In this document: piece after piece, positions 8,498 to 17,581 of the stretch | Layout: each line of letters opens with the position of its first letter | Numbering within the stretch: position 1 is the stretch's first letter | Assembly: GCA_016741995.1 (NCBI GenBank) | Contig: JACVCO010000006.1 | Location: 62,001-126,000, forward strand | Direction of reading: 5' to 3' | From: Hydrogenophaga sp. | Lineage (GTDB): Bacteria; Pseudomonadota; Gammaproteobacteria; Burkholderiales; Burkholderiaceae_C | Length of the DNA stretch: 64,000 bases | Position numbers and translations under genes: made by a program | The notes under the pieces: model-generated | The model's input: the letters and a program-made list of their open reading frames with translations, nothing else | The model's database searches: none | What the model was told of the DNA's origin: nothing

Positions 8498-9853
8498 TCA
8501 CACCAGCCGCTCGATGCGCCGATGCCGCCACACCAGGCGGTAGTAGCTGGTCTGCAGCACCAGCATGCTCAGGTAGGCCACGGGGAAGGCAATCCACACA
8601 CCGGCCAGGCCGAAGCGGATGTCGAGCAGCCAGGCCGCGGGCAATTGAACGCCGAGGATGCAGAACACCGAGATCGCCATCGGCACCATCACCACGCCAC
8701 TGGCGCGCATGAGCCCGCCCACGATGGCCTGGAAGCCGAACAGCAGGATGCTCCACAACATGATGTGCAGCAGGTGCTCGGCCTGCAGCCGCACCTCGGG
8801 CTGCGTGAGGAACAGGCCCAGAAGGTGGTGCGACAGGCCATAGCCCAGCAGCACCAGGCTGCCCGTGAGCACGGCGTTGAGCCACAACCCGGTGCGCAGG
8901 ATCGCGCCAAGGCGGTCCACCTGCCCCGCACCGATGGACTGTGCGGCCAGGATGGACGCCGTGATGGCGATCGACAGCGCGGGGAACTGCACGTAGTTCA
9001 CCACCTGCGTCACCGCGCCATAGGCCGCCGTGGCCTGTGATCCATGGCCATTGACCATCGTCAGGATCACCAGCTCGGACACCGAGATCACCACCATCTG
9101 CACACCCGTGGGCAAACCGATGCGCATCACCTTGCCCAGAAGGGCACGGTCCAGGCGCAGCGCCAGCACCATCTCGCGATCGAAGGCCATCACGCTGCGC
9201 AGGCGCTTCAGGCGCCACGCCAGAAAGACCAGCGCCAGCGCGTACGACACCAGCCCCGCGTAAGCCGCGCTGCGGATACCCAGCGGCGGCAAGCCAAGCC
9301 ACCCCTTGATCAGCGCAGGCGTGAGCACCAGGCCCAGCGCCGTGGACAACACCAGCGCCAGCAAGGGCGAGACCGTGTCGCTCACGCCGCGCAGCAACTG
9401 CGTGAACAGAATGAACACCAGCAGCAAAGGCATGATGAGCAGCATCACGCGCGCGTACGACACCGCGTCTTCCAGCACATCGGCTGGCGTGCCCAGGGCC
9501 ACCATCGCGGGCCGCGCGAAGACGCCCCCCAGGGCCGCGGCCACCAAGCCGATCAGCAACCCCAGCACCAACGCCGTGCCCGCGATCTGCTTGACCTTGT
9601 GCGGATCTCCCGCGCCCCAGGCCTGACCGATCAACACCGAGGCGCCCGCCCCGATGCCGATCACCAGCGAGATGAAGAAGAACACGATGGGAAACATGCC
9701 CGAGACCGCCGCGAGCGCGTGTGTGCCGAGCATCTGCCCGATGAAGATGCCGTTGAGCGTGCCCGACAGGCCCTGCAGGATGTTGGACAACACCATGGGC
9801 ACCAGGAAGACGAGATAGACCCGCCAGAGCGGGTGTTGCGGTGCGGTCGACAT
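8498..9853 (-). CDS. MATE-family multidrug/cation efflux transporter
   Basis: 451-aa integral membrane protein with about 12 predicted hydrophobic segments, the usual MATE topology. The opening MSTAPQHPLWRVYLVFLVPMVLSN followed by LSGTLNGIFIGQMLG matches the N-terminal half of the family, and an internal repeat begins near residue 240. It probably exports cationic compounds by Na+ or H+ antiport; the substrate cannot be read from sequence. Its stop lies about 20 bp upstream of the rnpB 5' end on the same strand. The divergent FAD dehydrogenase gene begins 91 bp from its start. Confidence 0.88.
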   Translation of the reverse strand: MSTAPQHPLWRVYLVFLVPMVLSNILQGLSGTLNGIFIGQMLGTHALAAVSGMFPIVFFFISLVIGIGAGASVLIGQAWGAGDPHKVKQIAGTALVLGLLIGLVAAALGGVFARPAMVALGTPADVLEDAVSYARVMLLIMPLLLVFILFTQLLRGVSDTVSPLLALVLSTALGLVLTPALIKGWLGLPPLGIRSAAYAGLVSYALALVFLAWRLKRLRSVMAFDREMVLALRLDRALLGKVMRIGLPTGVQMVVISVSELVILTMVNGHGSQATAAYGAVTQVVNYVQFPALSIAITASILAAQSIGAGQVDRLGAILRTGLWLNAVLTGSLVLLGYGLSHHLLGLFLTQPEVRLQAEHLLHIMLWSILLFGFQAIVGGLMRASGVVMVPMAISVFCILGVQLPAAWLLDIRFGLAGVWIAFPVAYLSMLVLQTSYYRLVWRHRRIERLV

Positions 9854-9943
9854 CCGCGAATTAGACGCCCGCGGCCGGTCCGGTCGACATTGGGGACAAT
9901 CCCGGCTTTCGTCTGCTTGATCACCACAAGCCCCACGACACCC

Positions 9944-11854
9944 ATGATCCGCATCGCCGAGCTCAAGCTCCCCCTGGCCGAGGTGCCGTTCGAAGAACGC
10001 CGCGCCGCCGACGCCCCCACCGAAACCGAGGCCGATCGCGCCCCGGCGCCCCACCCCACCGACACCCTCCAGCGCCTGGCCGCGCAGGCCCTGGGCATCG
10101 AGCCCGCGGCCATCGCCGATCTGCAGGTCTTCAAACGCAGCTTCGACGCGCGCAAGGCCGAACTGCTTGCGGTCTACATCGTCGACGTGGCGCTGGCCGA
10201 CCCCGCGCTGGAAGGCGCGCTGCTCGCACAGCACGCGAAACACCCCCACGTGCGCCCCACCCCCGACATGGCCTGGCACCCACCGGGCCGGGCACCGGCC
10301 GGTTTTGGCCACGGGGAAGGCGAACGCCCCGTGGTGGTGGGCCTGGGCCCTTGCGGCCTGTTCGCCGCGCTGGCGCTGGCCGAGATGGGCCTGCGGCCCA
10401 TCGTGCTCGAGCGCGGCAAGCCGGTGCGCGAGCGCACGAAGGACACCTGGGGCCTGTGGCGCCGGCGCCAGCTCAACCCGCAGAGCAACGTGCAGTTCGG
10501 CGAAGGCGGCGCCGGCTTGTTCTCCGACGGCAAGCTCTACAGCCAGATCAAGGACCCGCGCTTCCTGGGCCGCAAGGTCATGGCCGAGTTCGTGGCCGCC
10601 GGCGCGCCGGCCGAAATCCTCTATGAGGCCCACCCCCACATCGGCACCTTCAAGCTCGTGAAGGTGGTCGAGGCCATGCGCGAGAAGATCGTCGCACTCG
10701 GCGGCGAGATCCGCTTCCAGCACCACGTCACCGGCCTGCACACCGAACCCGATGGCGACGGCCTGAGTCTCACCGGCCTGCGCGTGCACCGGCTGGACAC
10801 CGGCGAGGCGTTCGATCTGGCGGCGCGCCAGGTGGTGCTCGCGCTCGGCCACAGTGCGCGCGACACCTTTGCGCTGCTGTGGGACGCGGGCGTGTTTCTC
10901 GAAGCCAAGCCGTTCTCGATCGGCGTGCGCATCGAGCACCCGCAAAGCCTGATCGACCGCGCGCGCTGGGGCCGCCACGCGGGCCACCCGCTGCTGGGCG
11001 CGGCCGACTACAAGCTCGTGCACCACGCGAAGAACGGGCGCGCGGTCTACAGCTTCTGCATGTGCCCCGGCGGCACCGTGGTGGCCGCCACCTCCGAGCC
11101 GGGCCGCGTGGTCACCAACGGCATGAGCCAGTACTCGCGCGCCGAACGCAACGCCAACTCGGGCCTGGTGGTGGGCATCGACCCGGCCGACTACCCGCAG
11201 ACCTTTCCGCAGGATCTGCCTCTGTGGACGGCCGCCTTCGGCGAAGCCGACGGTGCCCGCTACGCCGGGCAGGCGCAAACCCTGCGCGCGCAGGGCCGGC
11301 ACCACCCGCTGGCCGGCGTGGTGCTGCAGCGCCAGCTCGAAAGCCGGGCGTACACCGTGGGCGGCAGCAACTACAGCGCCCCCGCCCAGCGCCTGGGCGA
11401 TTTCCTCGCGGGGCAAGCTTCCAGCGCGCTCGGCGAAGTCGAGCCCTCGTACCGCCCGGGCATCCACCTCACCGACCTGGCCGAGGTGCTGCCGGCCTAT
11501 GCGGTGGACGCCATGCGCGAGGCCCTGCCCGTGTTCGGCCGCCAGATCCGCGGCTACGACCTGCCCGACGTGCTACTCACCGCGGTGGAAACACGCACCT
11601 CGGCGCCGCTGCGCATCACCCGCGGAGAAGACTGCCAGAGCCTGAACACGCGCGGCCTGTACCCGGCCGGCGAAGGTGCGGGCTACGCCGGCGGCATCCT
11701 GTCGGCGGGCGTGGACGGCCTGAGGGTGGCCGAAGCGCTGGCGCGGGCCTGCTGGCCGGCGCAGCCACCCCGGCCTGAGCCGGTCGCCGCCGCGTCTGCC
11801 ATGCGCCGGAAACCCGGCCCTTCGTCGGAAAATCCGGCCCCGCGTCCGGGATGA
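9944..11854 (+). CDS. NAD(P)/FAD-dependent dehydrogenase (COG2509 type)
   Basis: 636-aa flavoprotein. The first 125 residues form a small N-terminal domain, followed by the dinucleotide-binding loop VVGLGPCGLFAALALAEMG and later the FAD-associated GEGGAGLFSDGKLYS and ALGHSARDTF. The C-terminus has PAGEGAGYAGGILSAGVDG, typical of this oxidoreductase family. The redox partner and substrate are not known for these proteins. The track's ORF starts at 9044, inside the antisense MATE gene; ATG at 9944 (MIRIAELKLPL) gives the family start. The last about 35 residues are Pro/Ala-rich and poorly conserved in appearance. Confidence 0.85.
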   Translation: MIRIAELKLPLAEVPFEERRAADAPTETEADRAPAPHPTDTLQRLAAQALGIEPAAIADLQVFKRSFDARKAELLAVYIVDVALADPALEGALLAQHAKHPHVRPTPDMAWHPPGRAPAGFGHGEGERPVVVGLGPCGLFAALALAEMGLRPIVLERGKPVRERTKDTWGLWRRRQLNPQSNVQFGEGGAGLFSDGKLYSQIKDPRFLGRKVMAEFVAAGAPAEILYEAHPHIGTFKLVKVVEAMREKIVALGGEIRFQHHVTGLHTEPDGDGLSLTGLRVHRLDTGEAFDLAARQVVLALGHSARDTFALLWDAGVFLEAKPFSIGVRIEHPQSLIDRARWGRHAGHPLLGAADYKLVHHAKNGRAVYSFCMCPGGTVVAATSEPGRVVTNGMSQYSRAERNANSGLVVGIDPADYPQTFPQDLPLWTAAFGEADGARYAGQAQTLRAQGRHHPLAGVVLQRQLESRAYTVGGSNYSAPAQRLGDFLAGQASSALGEVEPSYRPGIHLTDLAEVLPAYAVDAMREALPVFGRQIRGYDLPDVLLTAVETRTSAPLRITRGEDCQSLNTRGLYPAGEGAGYAGGILSAGVDGLRVAEALARACWPAQPPRPEPVAAASAMRRKPGPSSENPAPRPG

Positions 11855-11884
11855 CACGAATCTTTGCAATCCGGGCACGCCGGG

Positions 11885-11913
11885 TTGACACTCCCGGTGC
11901 ATGCTCCACGCTA
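11885..11913 (+). promoter_or_regulatory. Candidate sigma70 promoter of the glycine-zipper gene
   Basis: A perfect TTGACA hexamer lies at 11885-11890, about 43 bp before the start codon. With a 17-bp spacer the -10 would be ACGCTA, which is weak. The position between two same-strand genes and the exact -35 make a promoter reasonable but unproven. Confidence 0.4.
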
Positions 11914-11932
11914 CCCCTTTCAGGAGTTCGCC

Positions 11933-12664
11933 ATGAAAACCCCCGTTCTCCTTCCCGTTGCCGCCGGCCTGCTGGCCCTGGCCGGTAGCGGTCTGGCCCA
12001 GGCCCAGGAAGAACAAGGCCGCGTCGTCAGCAGCACGCCGGTCATTCAACAGGTGGCCGTGCCGCGCGATGTGTGCAGCGACGAACAGGTCACCTACCGC
12101 GGCCAGAAATCCGGCGCGGGCGCCCTGCTTGGTGCCATCGCCGGCGGTGCCGCCGGCAACGCCATCGGCGACGGCAGCGGCCGCGCCGCGGCCACCGCAC
12201 TGGGCCTGATCGGCGGCGCCATCCTGGGCAACCGCATCGAAGGCGAACCGCAACCGCACACCGAAATCGTGCGCCGCTGCGGCACCCAGACCTACTACGA
12301 GCCGCGCACCGTGGCGTACGACGTCGTCTACGAATACGCCGGCCGCCAGTACCGCACCCAGATGGCCCAGGACCCGGGCCAGTACGTGCGCCTGAACGTC
12401 ACCCCGATGGATTCGCTGCCGCCGGCGGCCCCCCCGCCCACGTACCACATGCGCCCGCAAGTGCGCTACGAAACACCGCCCGTGGTGTACGGCGGCTATC
12501 CCTCGGGCTACACCACCACCTATTCCACCGGCGTGTCGACCATCTCGACCGGCGTGGTGATCATCGGCGGCCAGCGCTACCACCGCCCGCCGCGCTGGAA
12601 CGGGCCGGGGTACGACCGCCACCCGCCCGGTCGCCACCACCGCGATTTCGAGCACCGCCGCTGA
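11933..12664 (+). CDS. Secreted glycine-zipper 2TM domain protein
   Basis: 243-aa envelope protein with a Sec signal peptide (MKTPVLLPVAAGLLALAGSGLAQAQ, cleavage near AQA). Residues of about 55-100 carry a glycine zipper (GALLGAIAGGAAGNAIG and ALGLIGGAILGNRIEG), like the Rick_17kDa/SlyB-type outer membrane proteins. The tail is rich in Pro, Tyr and His. ATG at 11933 is preceded by CAGGAG at good spacing, so I prefer it to the upstream track start. A strong hairpin terminator follows. The role is probably in outer-membrane integrity; no enzymatic motif is visible. Confidence 0.8.
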   Translation: MKTPVLLPVAAGLLALAGSGLAQAQEEQGRVVSSTPVIQQVAVPRDVCSDEQVTYRGQKSGAGALLGAIAGGAAGNAIGDGSGRAAATALGLIGGAILGNRIEGEPQPHTEIVRRCGTQTYYEPRTVAYDVVYEYAGRQYRTQMAQDPGQYVRLNVTPMDSLPPAAPPPTYHMRPQVRYETPPVVYGGYPSGYTTTYSTGVSTISTGVVIIGGQRYHRPPRWNGPGYDRHPPGRHHRDFEHRR

Positions 12665-12682
12665 ACCCGGCGGCCCCCATGC

Positions 12683-12708
12683 AAAAGGCCACCCTCGGGT
12701 GGCCTTTT
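12683..12708. terminator. Bidirectional intrinsic terminator between the glycine-zipper gene and htpX
   Basis: AAAAGGCCACC-CTCG-GGTGGCCTTTT forms a perfect 11-bp stem with a four-base loop and an A/T run on each side. It sits between two convergent genes and can serve both strands. Confidence 0.9.
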
Positions 12709-12730
12709 GGTTTTCGGCAGCGCCGTGCGA

Positions 12731-13600
12731 TCAGTTCTGCTGCAGCGCCGCGATGCGCTCTTCGATCGGCGGGTGGGTGCTGAACAGCTTGCCCAGGCCG
12801 CCGGTGATGCCCAGCGCCTGCATGGTCTTGGGCAGCTCGCCCGGGGTCAGACCGCCCAGACGGGCCAGCGCGTTGATCATGGGCTGCTTGCGGCCCATCA
12901 GGTCGGCGGCGCCGGCGTCGGCGCGGAACTCGCGCTGGCGGCTGAACCAGGCCACGATGATCGCGGCCAGGAAGCCCAGCACGATGTCCATCACGATGGT
13001 GGTGACCATGTAGCCGATGCCGGGGCCCGAATTGCTGTCGCTGCCACGGCGCAGGAAGCTGTCGACCGCGTAGCCGATCACGCGCGACAGGAACACCACG
13101 AAGGTGTTCATCACGCCCTGGATCAGCGTCATGGTGACCATGTCGCCGTTGGCCACGTGCGCCACCTCGTGGCCGATCACGGCCTCGACCTCTTCGCGCG
13201 TCATGTTCTGCAGCAGGCCGGTGGACACGGCCACCAGCGCGCTGTTCTTGAAGGCGCCGGTGGCAAAGGCGTTGGGCGCGCCTTCGAAGATCGCGACATC
13301 GGGCATACCGATGCCGGCCTTGTCGGCGAAACGACGCACGGTTTCCACGATCCAGGCTTCATCGGCGGTCTGCGGCTGGTTGATCACACGCGCGCCGGTG
13401 CTGAACTTGGCCATGGACTTGCTCATCAGCAGCGAGATGATGGCGCCGCCGAAACCGATGACCAGCGAGAAGCCGGCCAGCGCCGTCATGTTCAGGCCGT
13501 TGGCGGTGAGGAACCGGTCCACGCCGAGGATGCGCGTGGTGATCAACAGCACCGCCATCACGGCGAAGTTGGTCAGGACGAACAGCAGGATGCGTTTCAT
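12731..13600 (-). CDS. htpX: Membrane zinc metalloprotease HtpX
   Basis: Inner-membrane protease that degrades misfolded membrane proteins together with FtsH. The 289-aa sequence starts [15 protein letters not shown], has two N-terminal membrane segments, the zinc motif HEVAH in [13 protein letters not shown] (about residue 140), further hydrophobic segments near 155-215, and the C-terminal [10 protein letters not shown] box. Length and motifs match E. coli HtpX (293 aa). The ATG at 13600 is preferred over the track's extension. It ends next to the bidirectional terminator. Confidence 0.95.
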   Translation of the reverse strand: MKRILLFVLTNFAVMAVLLITTRILGVDRFLTANGLNMTALAGFSLVIGFGGAIISLLMSKSMAKFSTGARVINQPQTADEAWIVETVRRFADKAGIGMPDVAIFEGAPNAFATGAFKNSALVAVSTGLLQNMTREEVEAVIGHEVAHVANGDMVTMTLIQGVMNTFVVFLSRVIGYAVDSFLRRGSDSNSGPGIGYMVTTIVMDIVLGFLAAIIVAWFSRQREFRADAGAADLMGRKQPMINALARLGGLTPGELPKTMQALGITGGLGKLFSTHPPIEERIAALQQN

Positions 13601-13741
13601 GTGTGCTCCGTAAGCGCCGGCTCGTGGATGCCGGCAGCGCAATGACCCGTTTCAGGCCTTCAGGTTCCCGCCACCCGGGCAGGGCAGCGGATGATACCGA
13701 GCCTCGACATGGGGCCGATGACGGTGTTTTTCAAGCGGATT

Positions 13742-14479
13742 TCATGCCTGACGTGGCCCGCGGAACACCTGGGCGTCGTCGTAGAACCGCGGTGTCTCGT
13801 TCGCCAGCCACCAGCCCGGCACCCCCAGCACCGGCAGCGGCGTGAACGGTTTGCGCGCCAGGGCATCGGTATCCAGCCGCGGCGCCAGCCAGCCATCCCA
13901 GGCGGCGAGATCGTCGCCCAGTGCCGCCGGTACCGGCTGCACGAACACGTGCGCGGTGATGGATTTGTAAGGCGTCGCGAGCTTTTCGAGCAGGGCGTGC
14001 CCGAACAACACCAGCCGCGCCTGCGCCCACAGCGCGCGCTCGCCCACGAATAGGCGCGCCCAGTCGCGCGCCAGCAGCGCGTCCCACACCGCGGGCGGGG
14101 CCTGCAGCAGCGCCGCGTTCTCGTCGAACAGGGTGATCGCGTCGCGCAGCGGCCCGCGCACCGGGCCCACGCCCTGCGCCGCGATGGCCGCGGCCTGCAG
14201 GCGGTTCAGGCGCCGCTTGGCCAGCGGAAAGCGGTGCCAGATCAAGCCGTTGAACAGGTCGTGCAGGTTTTCGCGCGTGGGCACGGTCCCGGATTCGGCG
14301 ATGAAGGCTTCGTAGGGCATGCCCTCGGGCAGCGCCGCCTGGGGCACGGCCCGCAAGGGCCCCGGGGCGGCGGTGTTGAGCGCGTCAGGCAGGGCCAGGC
14401 CCGTGGCCTGCGCGCACTGCACGGCACGCCCCGCCCCGGCCACCGGCGCGAACCATGGGGCCGACCACCCCGGTTGCAC
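13742..14479 (-). CDS. DUF3025 domain-containing protein
   Basis: About 245-aa protein of the DUF3025 family, function unknown. Recognised from NLHDLFNGLIWHRFPLAK (about residues 75-95) and the later LVFGHALLEKL region. The track ORF extends to 14728 inside pyrC, so I place the start at GTG 14479, 6 bp after the pyrC stop, giving VQPGWSAPWFAPV as the N-terminus. The start is uncertain. It appears co-transcribed with pyrC. No catalytic motif or membrane segment is evident. Confidence 0.75.
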   Translation of the reverse strand: MQPGWSAPWFAPVAGAGRAVQCAQATGLALPDALNTAAPGPLRAVPQAALPEGMPYEAFIAESGTVPTRENLHDLFNGLIWHRFPLAKRRLNRLQAAAIAAQGVGPVRGPLRDAITLFDENAALLQAPPAVWDALLARDWARLFVGERALWAQARLVLFGHALLEKLATPYKSITAHVFVQPVPAALGDDLAAWDGWLAPRLDTDALARKPFTPLPVLGVPGWWLANETPRFYDDAQVFRGPRQA

Positions 14480-14484
14480 GGCGC

Positions 14485-15531
14485 TCAGGCCGCCAGACGC
14501 CAGCGCAGCGCCTCGCCCGCGCGCAGCGGTTTGAGGTCGGCCTCGCCGAAGCGGAACGACTCGGGCGGCGTCCAGCTTTCGCGGCGCAAGGTGACCGTGC
14601 CCGGATTGCGCGGCAGGCCGTAGAAGGCCGGGCCATGCACGCTCGCGAAGCCTTCGAGCTTGTCGAGCGCACCCGCGGCCTCGAAGGCCTCGGCGTAAAG
14701 CTCGATCGCGGCGTGCGCCGTGTAGCACCCGGCGCAGCCCACGGCGTGCTCCTTCAGGTGCGCGGCGTGCGGCGCGCTGTCGGTGCCGAGAAAGAAGCGG
14801 TCGCTGCCACCGGTGGCGGCCTGCACCAGGGCCACGCGGTGCGTCTCGCGCTTGAGCACCGGCAGGCAGTAGTAGTGCGGGCGAATGCCGCCCTGGAAGA
14901 TGGCGTTGCGGTTGTAGAGCAGGTGGTGCGCGGTGATGGTGGCCGCGGTGTGCGCGCCGGCACTGGCCACGTACTGCGCGGCCTCTTTCGTGGTGATGTG
15001 CTCCATCACGATCTTGAGCTCGGGGAAATCGCGGCGCAGCGGGATCAGCACCTGGTCGATGAACACGGCCTCGCGATCGAACAGGTCGATGTCGCTGGAC
15101 GTGACCTCGCCATGCACCAGCAGCAGCAGCCCGTCGCGCTGCATGGCTTCAAGCGTCTTGTAGGTCTTGCGGATGTCGGTCACACCGGCGTCGCTGTTGG
15201 TGGTGGCGCCCGCGGGGTAGAGCTTGAGCGCGACCACGCCGGCGTCCTTGGCGCGGCGGATCTCTTCGGCCGGCAGGTTGTCGGTGAGGTAGAGCGTCAT
15301 CAGGGGCTCGAAAGCCTGGCCCGCGGGCACCGCGGCGCGGATGCGGTCGCGATAAGCCAACGCCTGCGCCGCGGTGGTCACCGGCGGCTTGAGGTTGGGC
15401 ATGATGATCGCCCGCCCGAACTGCGCGGCGGCGTGTGGCACCGTGGTGCGCAGGGCATCGCCGTCGCGCAGGTGCAGATGCCAGTCGTCGGGGCGGGTGA
15501 AGGTCAGGGTATCGGGGGTGGCGGCGCTCAT
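14485..15531 (-). CDS. pyrC: Dihydroorotase
   Basis: Catalyses reversible cyclisation of carbamoyl aspartate to dihydroorotate in pyrimidine synthesis. The 348-aa length equals E. coli PyrC. Visible motifs: the zinc pair in [11 protein letters not shown] (residues of about 15-25), MPNLKPPV, the carboxylated-Lys region [22 protein letters not shown], and HITTKEAA, plus FLGTDSAPH near the end. ATG at 15531 gives the canonical start although the open frame is longer. The downstream DUF3025 gene is nearly contiguous. Confidence 0.95.
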   Translation of the reverse strand: MSAATPDTLTFTRPDDWHLHLRDGDALRTTVPHAAAQFGRAIIMPNLKPPVTTAAQALAYRDRIRAAVPAGQAFEPLMTLYLTDNLPAEEIRRAKDAGVVALKLYPAGATTNSDAGVTDIRKTYKTLEAMQRDGLLLLVHGEVTSSDIDLFDREAVFIDQVLIPLRRDFPELKIVMEHITTKEAAQYVASAGAHTAATITAHHLLYNRNAIFQGGIRPHYYCLPVLKRETHRVALVQAATGGSDRFFLGTDSAPHAAHLKEHAVGCAGCYTAHAAIELYAEAFEAAGALDKLEGFASVHGPAFYGLPRNPGTVTLRRESWTPPESFRFGEADLKPLRAGEALRWRLAA

Positions 15532-15566
15532 GGGGCGGGATTGTCGCAGCCAGCGCCCCGCGCCGT

Positions 15567-16466
15567 TCAGGGCACCTGGTCGGTCGGGTACTTCCAGAAG
15601 TCGCGCAGCAGGTAGCTCATGGACAGGTTCATCGGCATGTTGCGCGGCGGGATGGGCTGCATGAACCAGCGGTCGTAGATGGGGTGGATCTCGCGGCTGA
15701 GGATCAGGCGACGCATCTCGTCGTCGATGATCTTCTTGAACGCCGGGTCGTTGGGCGGCAGCATGATGGCCAGCGGCTCGGTGGTGATGAAACGCCCCGT
15801 CACCTTGAGTGCCTTGGGGTCGGCGCGGTTGGACGCCAGGCCATACAGCAGCACGTCGTCCATCACGAAAGCCGCAACCTCGCCGCGCTCGACCATCTGG
15901 ATCGCCTTTTCGTGGTCTTCGGCCTCGATGATCTCCAGCCGCAGGTAGCGCTCGGCGTTGATGCGCTTGAGCGCCGTCAGCGGCGTGGTGTTGCGTGTGG
16001 AAACCAGGCGCTTGACATCGGGATGGTCGATGCGGTCGATCGGGCTGTCGGCCTTGACCAGCATGCGCGCACCGGTGATGAAGTGCGGCACGGTGAAGGC
16101 CACCTTCTTGCGTCGGTCTGCGTTGTTGGTGGTGGAGCCACACTCCATGTGCGCCTCGCCGTTGGCGATGACGTCCATGCGGTTGGCCGGCGTCACCTGG
16201 CGGTAGACGACCTCCAATTGGGGAATCCCCAGACGCGTTTGCAAAGCCAGCACCAGGCGTTTACAGACGTCGAGCGCGTAACCGATGGCCTGTTTGTCGG
16301 GCCCCACGTAGGAAAACGGCACCGAGGATTCGCGGTGGGCCAGCACGATCTGTTTGGTGGTGCGCAGCTGGTCGATGACCGGGCCGCTGAGCGGCGGGTT
16401 GGCGTGGGCGGCGCCACACAGACTGGCGAAAACGGCGGCGAGCAACACATGGCGGGTGCGTCTCAT
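15567..16466 (-). CDS. Periplasmic amino-acid-binding protein (SBP_bac_3, GltI-like)
   Basis: 299-aa secreted binding protein. A signal peptide ([22 protein letters not shown]) is followed by the family-3 solute-binding fold with [23 protein letters not shown] and [19 protein letters not shown], which match glutamate/aspartate-binding GltI-type proteins. No permease or ATPase gene is adjacent, so it is either an orphan that feeds a remote transporter or a sensor. It lies 35 bp upstream of pyrC on the same strand, and the LysR gene is upstream. Confidence 0.85.
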   Translation of the reverse strand: MRRTRHVLLAAVFASLCGAAHANPPLSGPVIDQLRTTKQIVLAHRESSVPFSYVGPDKQAIGYALDVCKRLVLALQTRLGIPQLEVVYRQVTPANRMDVIANGEAHMECGSTTNNADRRKKVAFTVPHFITGARMLVKADSPIDRIDHPDVKRLVSTRNTTPLTALKRINAERYLRLEIIEAEDHEKAIQMVERGEVAAFVMDDVLLYGLASNRADPKALKVTGRFITTEPLAIMLPPNDPAFKKIIDDEMRRLILSREIHPIYDRWFMQPIPPRNMPMNLSMSYLLRDFWKYPTDQVP

Positions 16467-16597
16467 GGCGAATGCTTCCTGTCTGAAAACGAAGGTTGGG
16501 GGCGAATGTAAGCAGGCCCACCGGGGTGGGCCCTACTACCGAGGCGGTATTTGTTTGAATGGCCGATCAACACGGCCCGGCGCCGGATGGACGGCGT

Positions 16598-17521
16598 TCA
16601 GCCCTTGCTGGCGAGCAGATCGCTCAGGCGGTTCCAGAAGCCGGCCACCGCGCGCTTGCCCTTGCTGGCGTCCTGCGGGCGGGTGCGGTAGAGCCGGATG
16701 TCCATGGTGAGCTGCAGGCCGTCGGCGGCGGGCACCAGGCGGCGCGCGGCGAGTTCGTTGCGCACCGCGCTGGCCGGCAGGAAGGCGATGCCGTGGCCCT
16801 CCAGCGCCATGGCCTTCAGGCCTTCGGCCATGTCGGTCTCGTAGACGCGGTCGAGTTGCGGCGCCAGCGGCGAATCCTTGAGCAGGTGCTCGACCACGCG
16901 GCCCAGGTAGGCACCGGGCGCGTAGCCCAGGTAAGGCTGGGGCTGCCCGTTGCCCGGGGTCAGCGCGTACAAGGGCGCGCCCTGGGCATTGGGCCTCACG
17001 TAGGGGGCAATCTGTTCACTGCCCAGGTGAAGCATCTCGTAGCGCAGCGGATCGAGCTGGATCGGCTGCGTCGCGTGGTGGTAGGCGATGAGCAGGTCGC
17101 AGCTGCCCTCGACCAGGCGCATCACCGCGTCGTGCACGTTCAGTGCGATCAGGCGGCTCTTGACCGGCCCCACCGTTTCGCGCAGGCCCGAGAGCCATTG
17201 CGGAAAAAACGTGAAGGCCAGGGTGTGCGGCACCGCGAATTCGATCACGTCCTGCGCGGCCGCGGTGTGGGCGCGCAGCATGAGCCGCGTGCCGTTGAGC
17301 TGCTGCAGGATCTCCAGCGCCTGTTCGTACAGCGTCTGCCCGGCGGGCGTGAGCCGCGTGGGGTAGGAGGAACGGTCCACCAGATCGGTGCCCGCCCAGG
17401 CCTCCAGCGACTGGATGCGGCGCGAGAACGCGGGTTGCGTCACATGGCGCAATTGGGCCGAGCGGCTGAAGCTGCGCGTCTCGGCCAGACTGACGAAATC
17501 TTCCAGCCACTTGGTTTCCAT
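16598..17521 (-). CDS. LysR-family transcriptional regulator
   Basis: 307-aa regulator. The N-terminal winged helix-turn-helix METKWLEDFVSLAETRSFSRSAQ...VTQPAFSRRIQSLE is complete, followed by the LysR substrate-binding domain (about residues 90-295). It belongs to the group resembling HypT/YjiE-type regulators by its MET-KWLEDF opening. The target is unknown: it lies on the same strand as the upstream ABC exporter and the downstream binding protein, about 130 bp from the latter. A G+C hairpin at 16515-16532 lies in that gap. Confidence 0.85.
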   Translation of the reverse strand: METKWLEDFVSLAETRSFSRSAQLRHVTQPAFSRRIQSLEAWAGTDLVDRSSYPTRLTPAGQTLYEQALEILQQLNGTRLMLRAHTAAAQDVIEFAVPHTLAFTFFPQWLSGLRETVGPVKSRLIALNVHDAVMRLVEGSCDLLIAYHHATQPIQLDPLRYEMLHLGSEQIAPYVRPNAQGAPLYALTPGNGQPQPYLGYAPGAYLGRVVEHLLKDSPLAPQLDRVYETDMAEGLKAMALEGHGIAFLPASAVRNELAARRLVPAADGLQLTMDIRLYRTRPQDASKGKRAVAGFWNRLSDLLASKG

Positions 17522-17581
17522 GGCGCGCGATTATCGTGCCGGCAAGCCGGGGCACCGGGTGGGGTTTTCCGCGGAGGGGGG

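Noticed and set aside
16515-16532. Perfect hairpin GGCCCACC-GG-GGTGGGCC between LysR and binding-protein genes
   Set aside because: Good stem but no T-run on either side, so not called an intrinsic terminator; might be an operator or chance palindrome.
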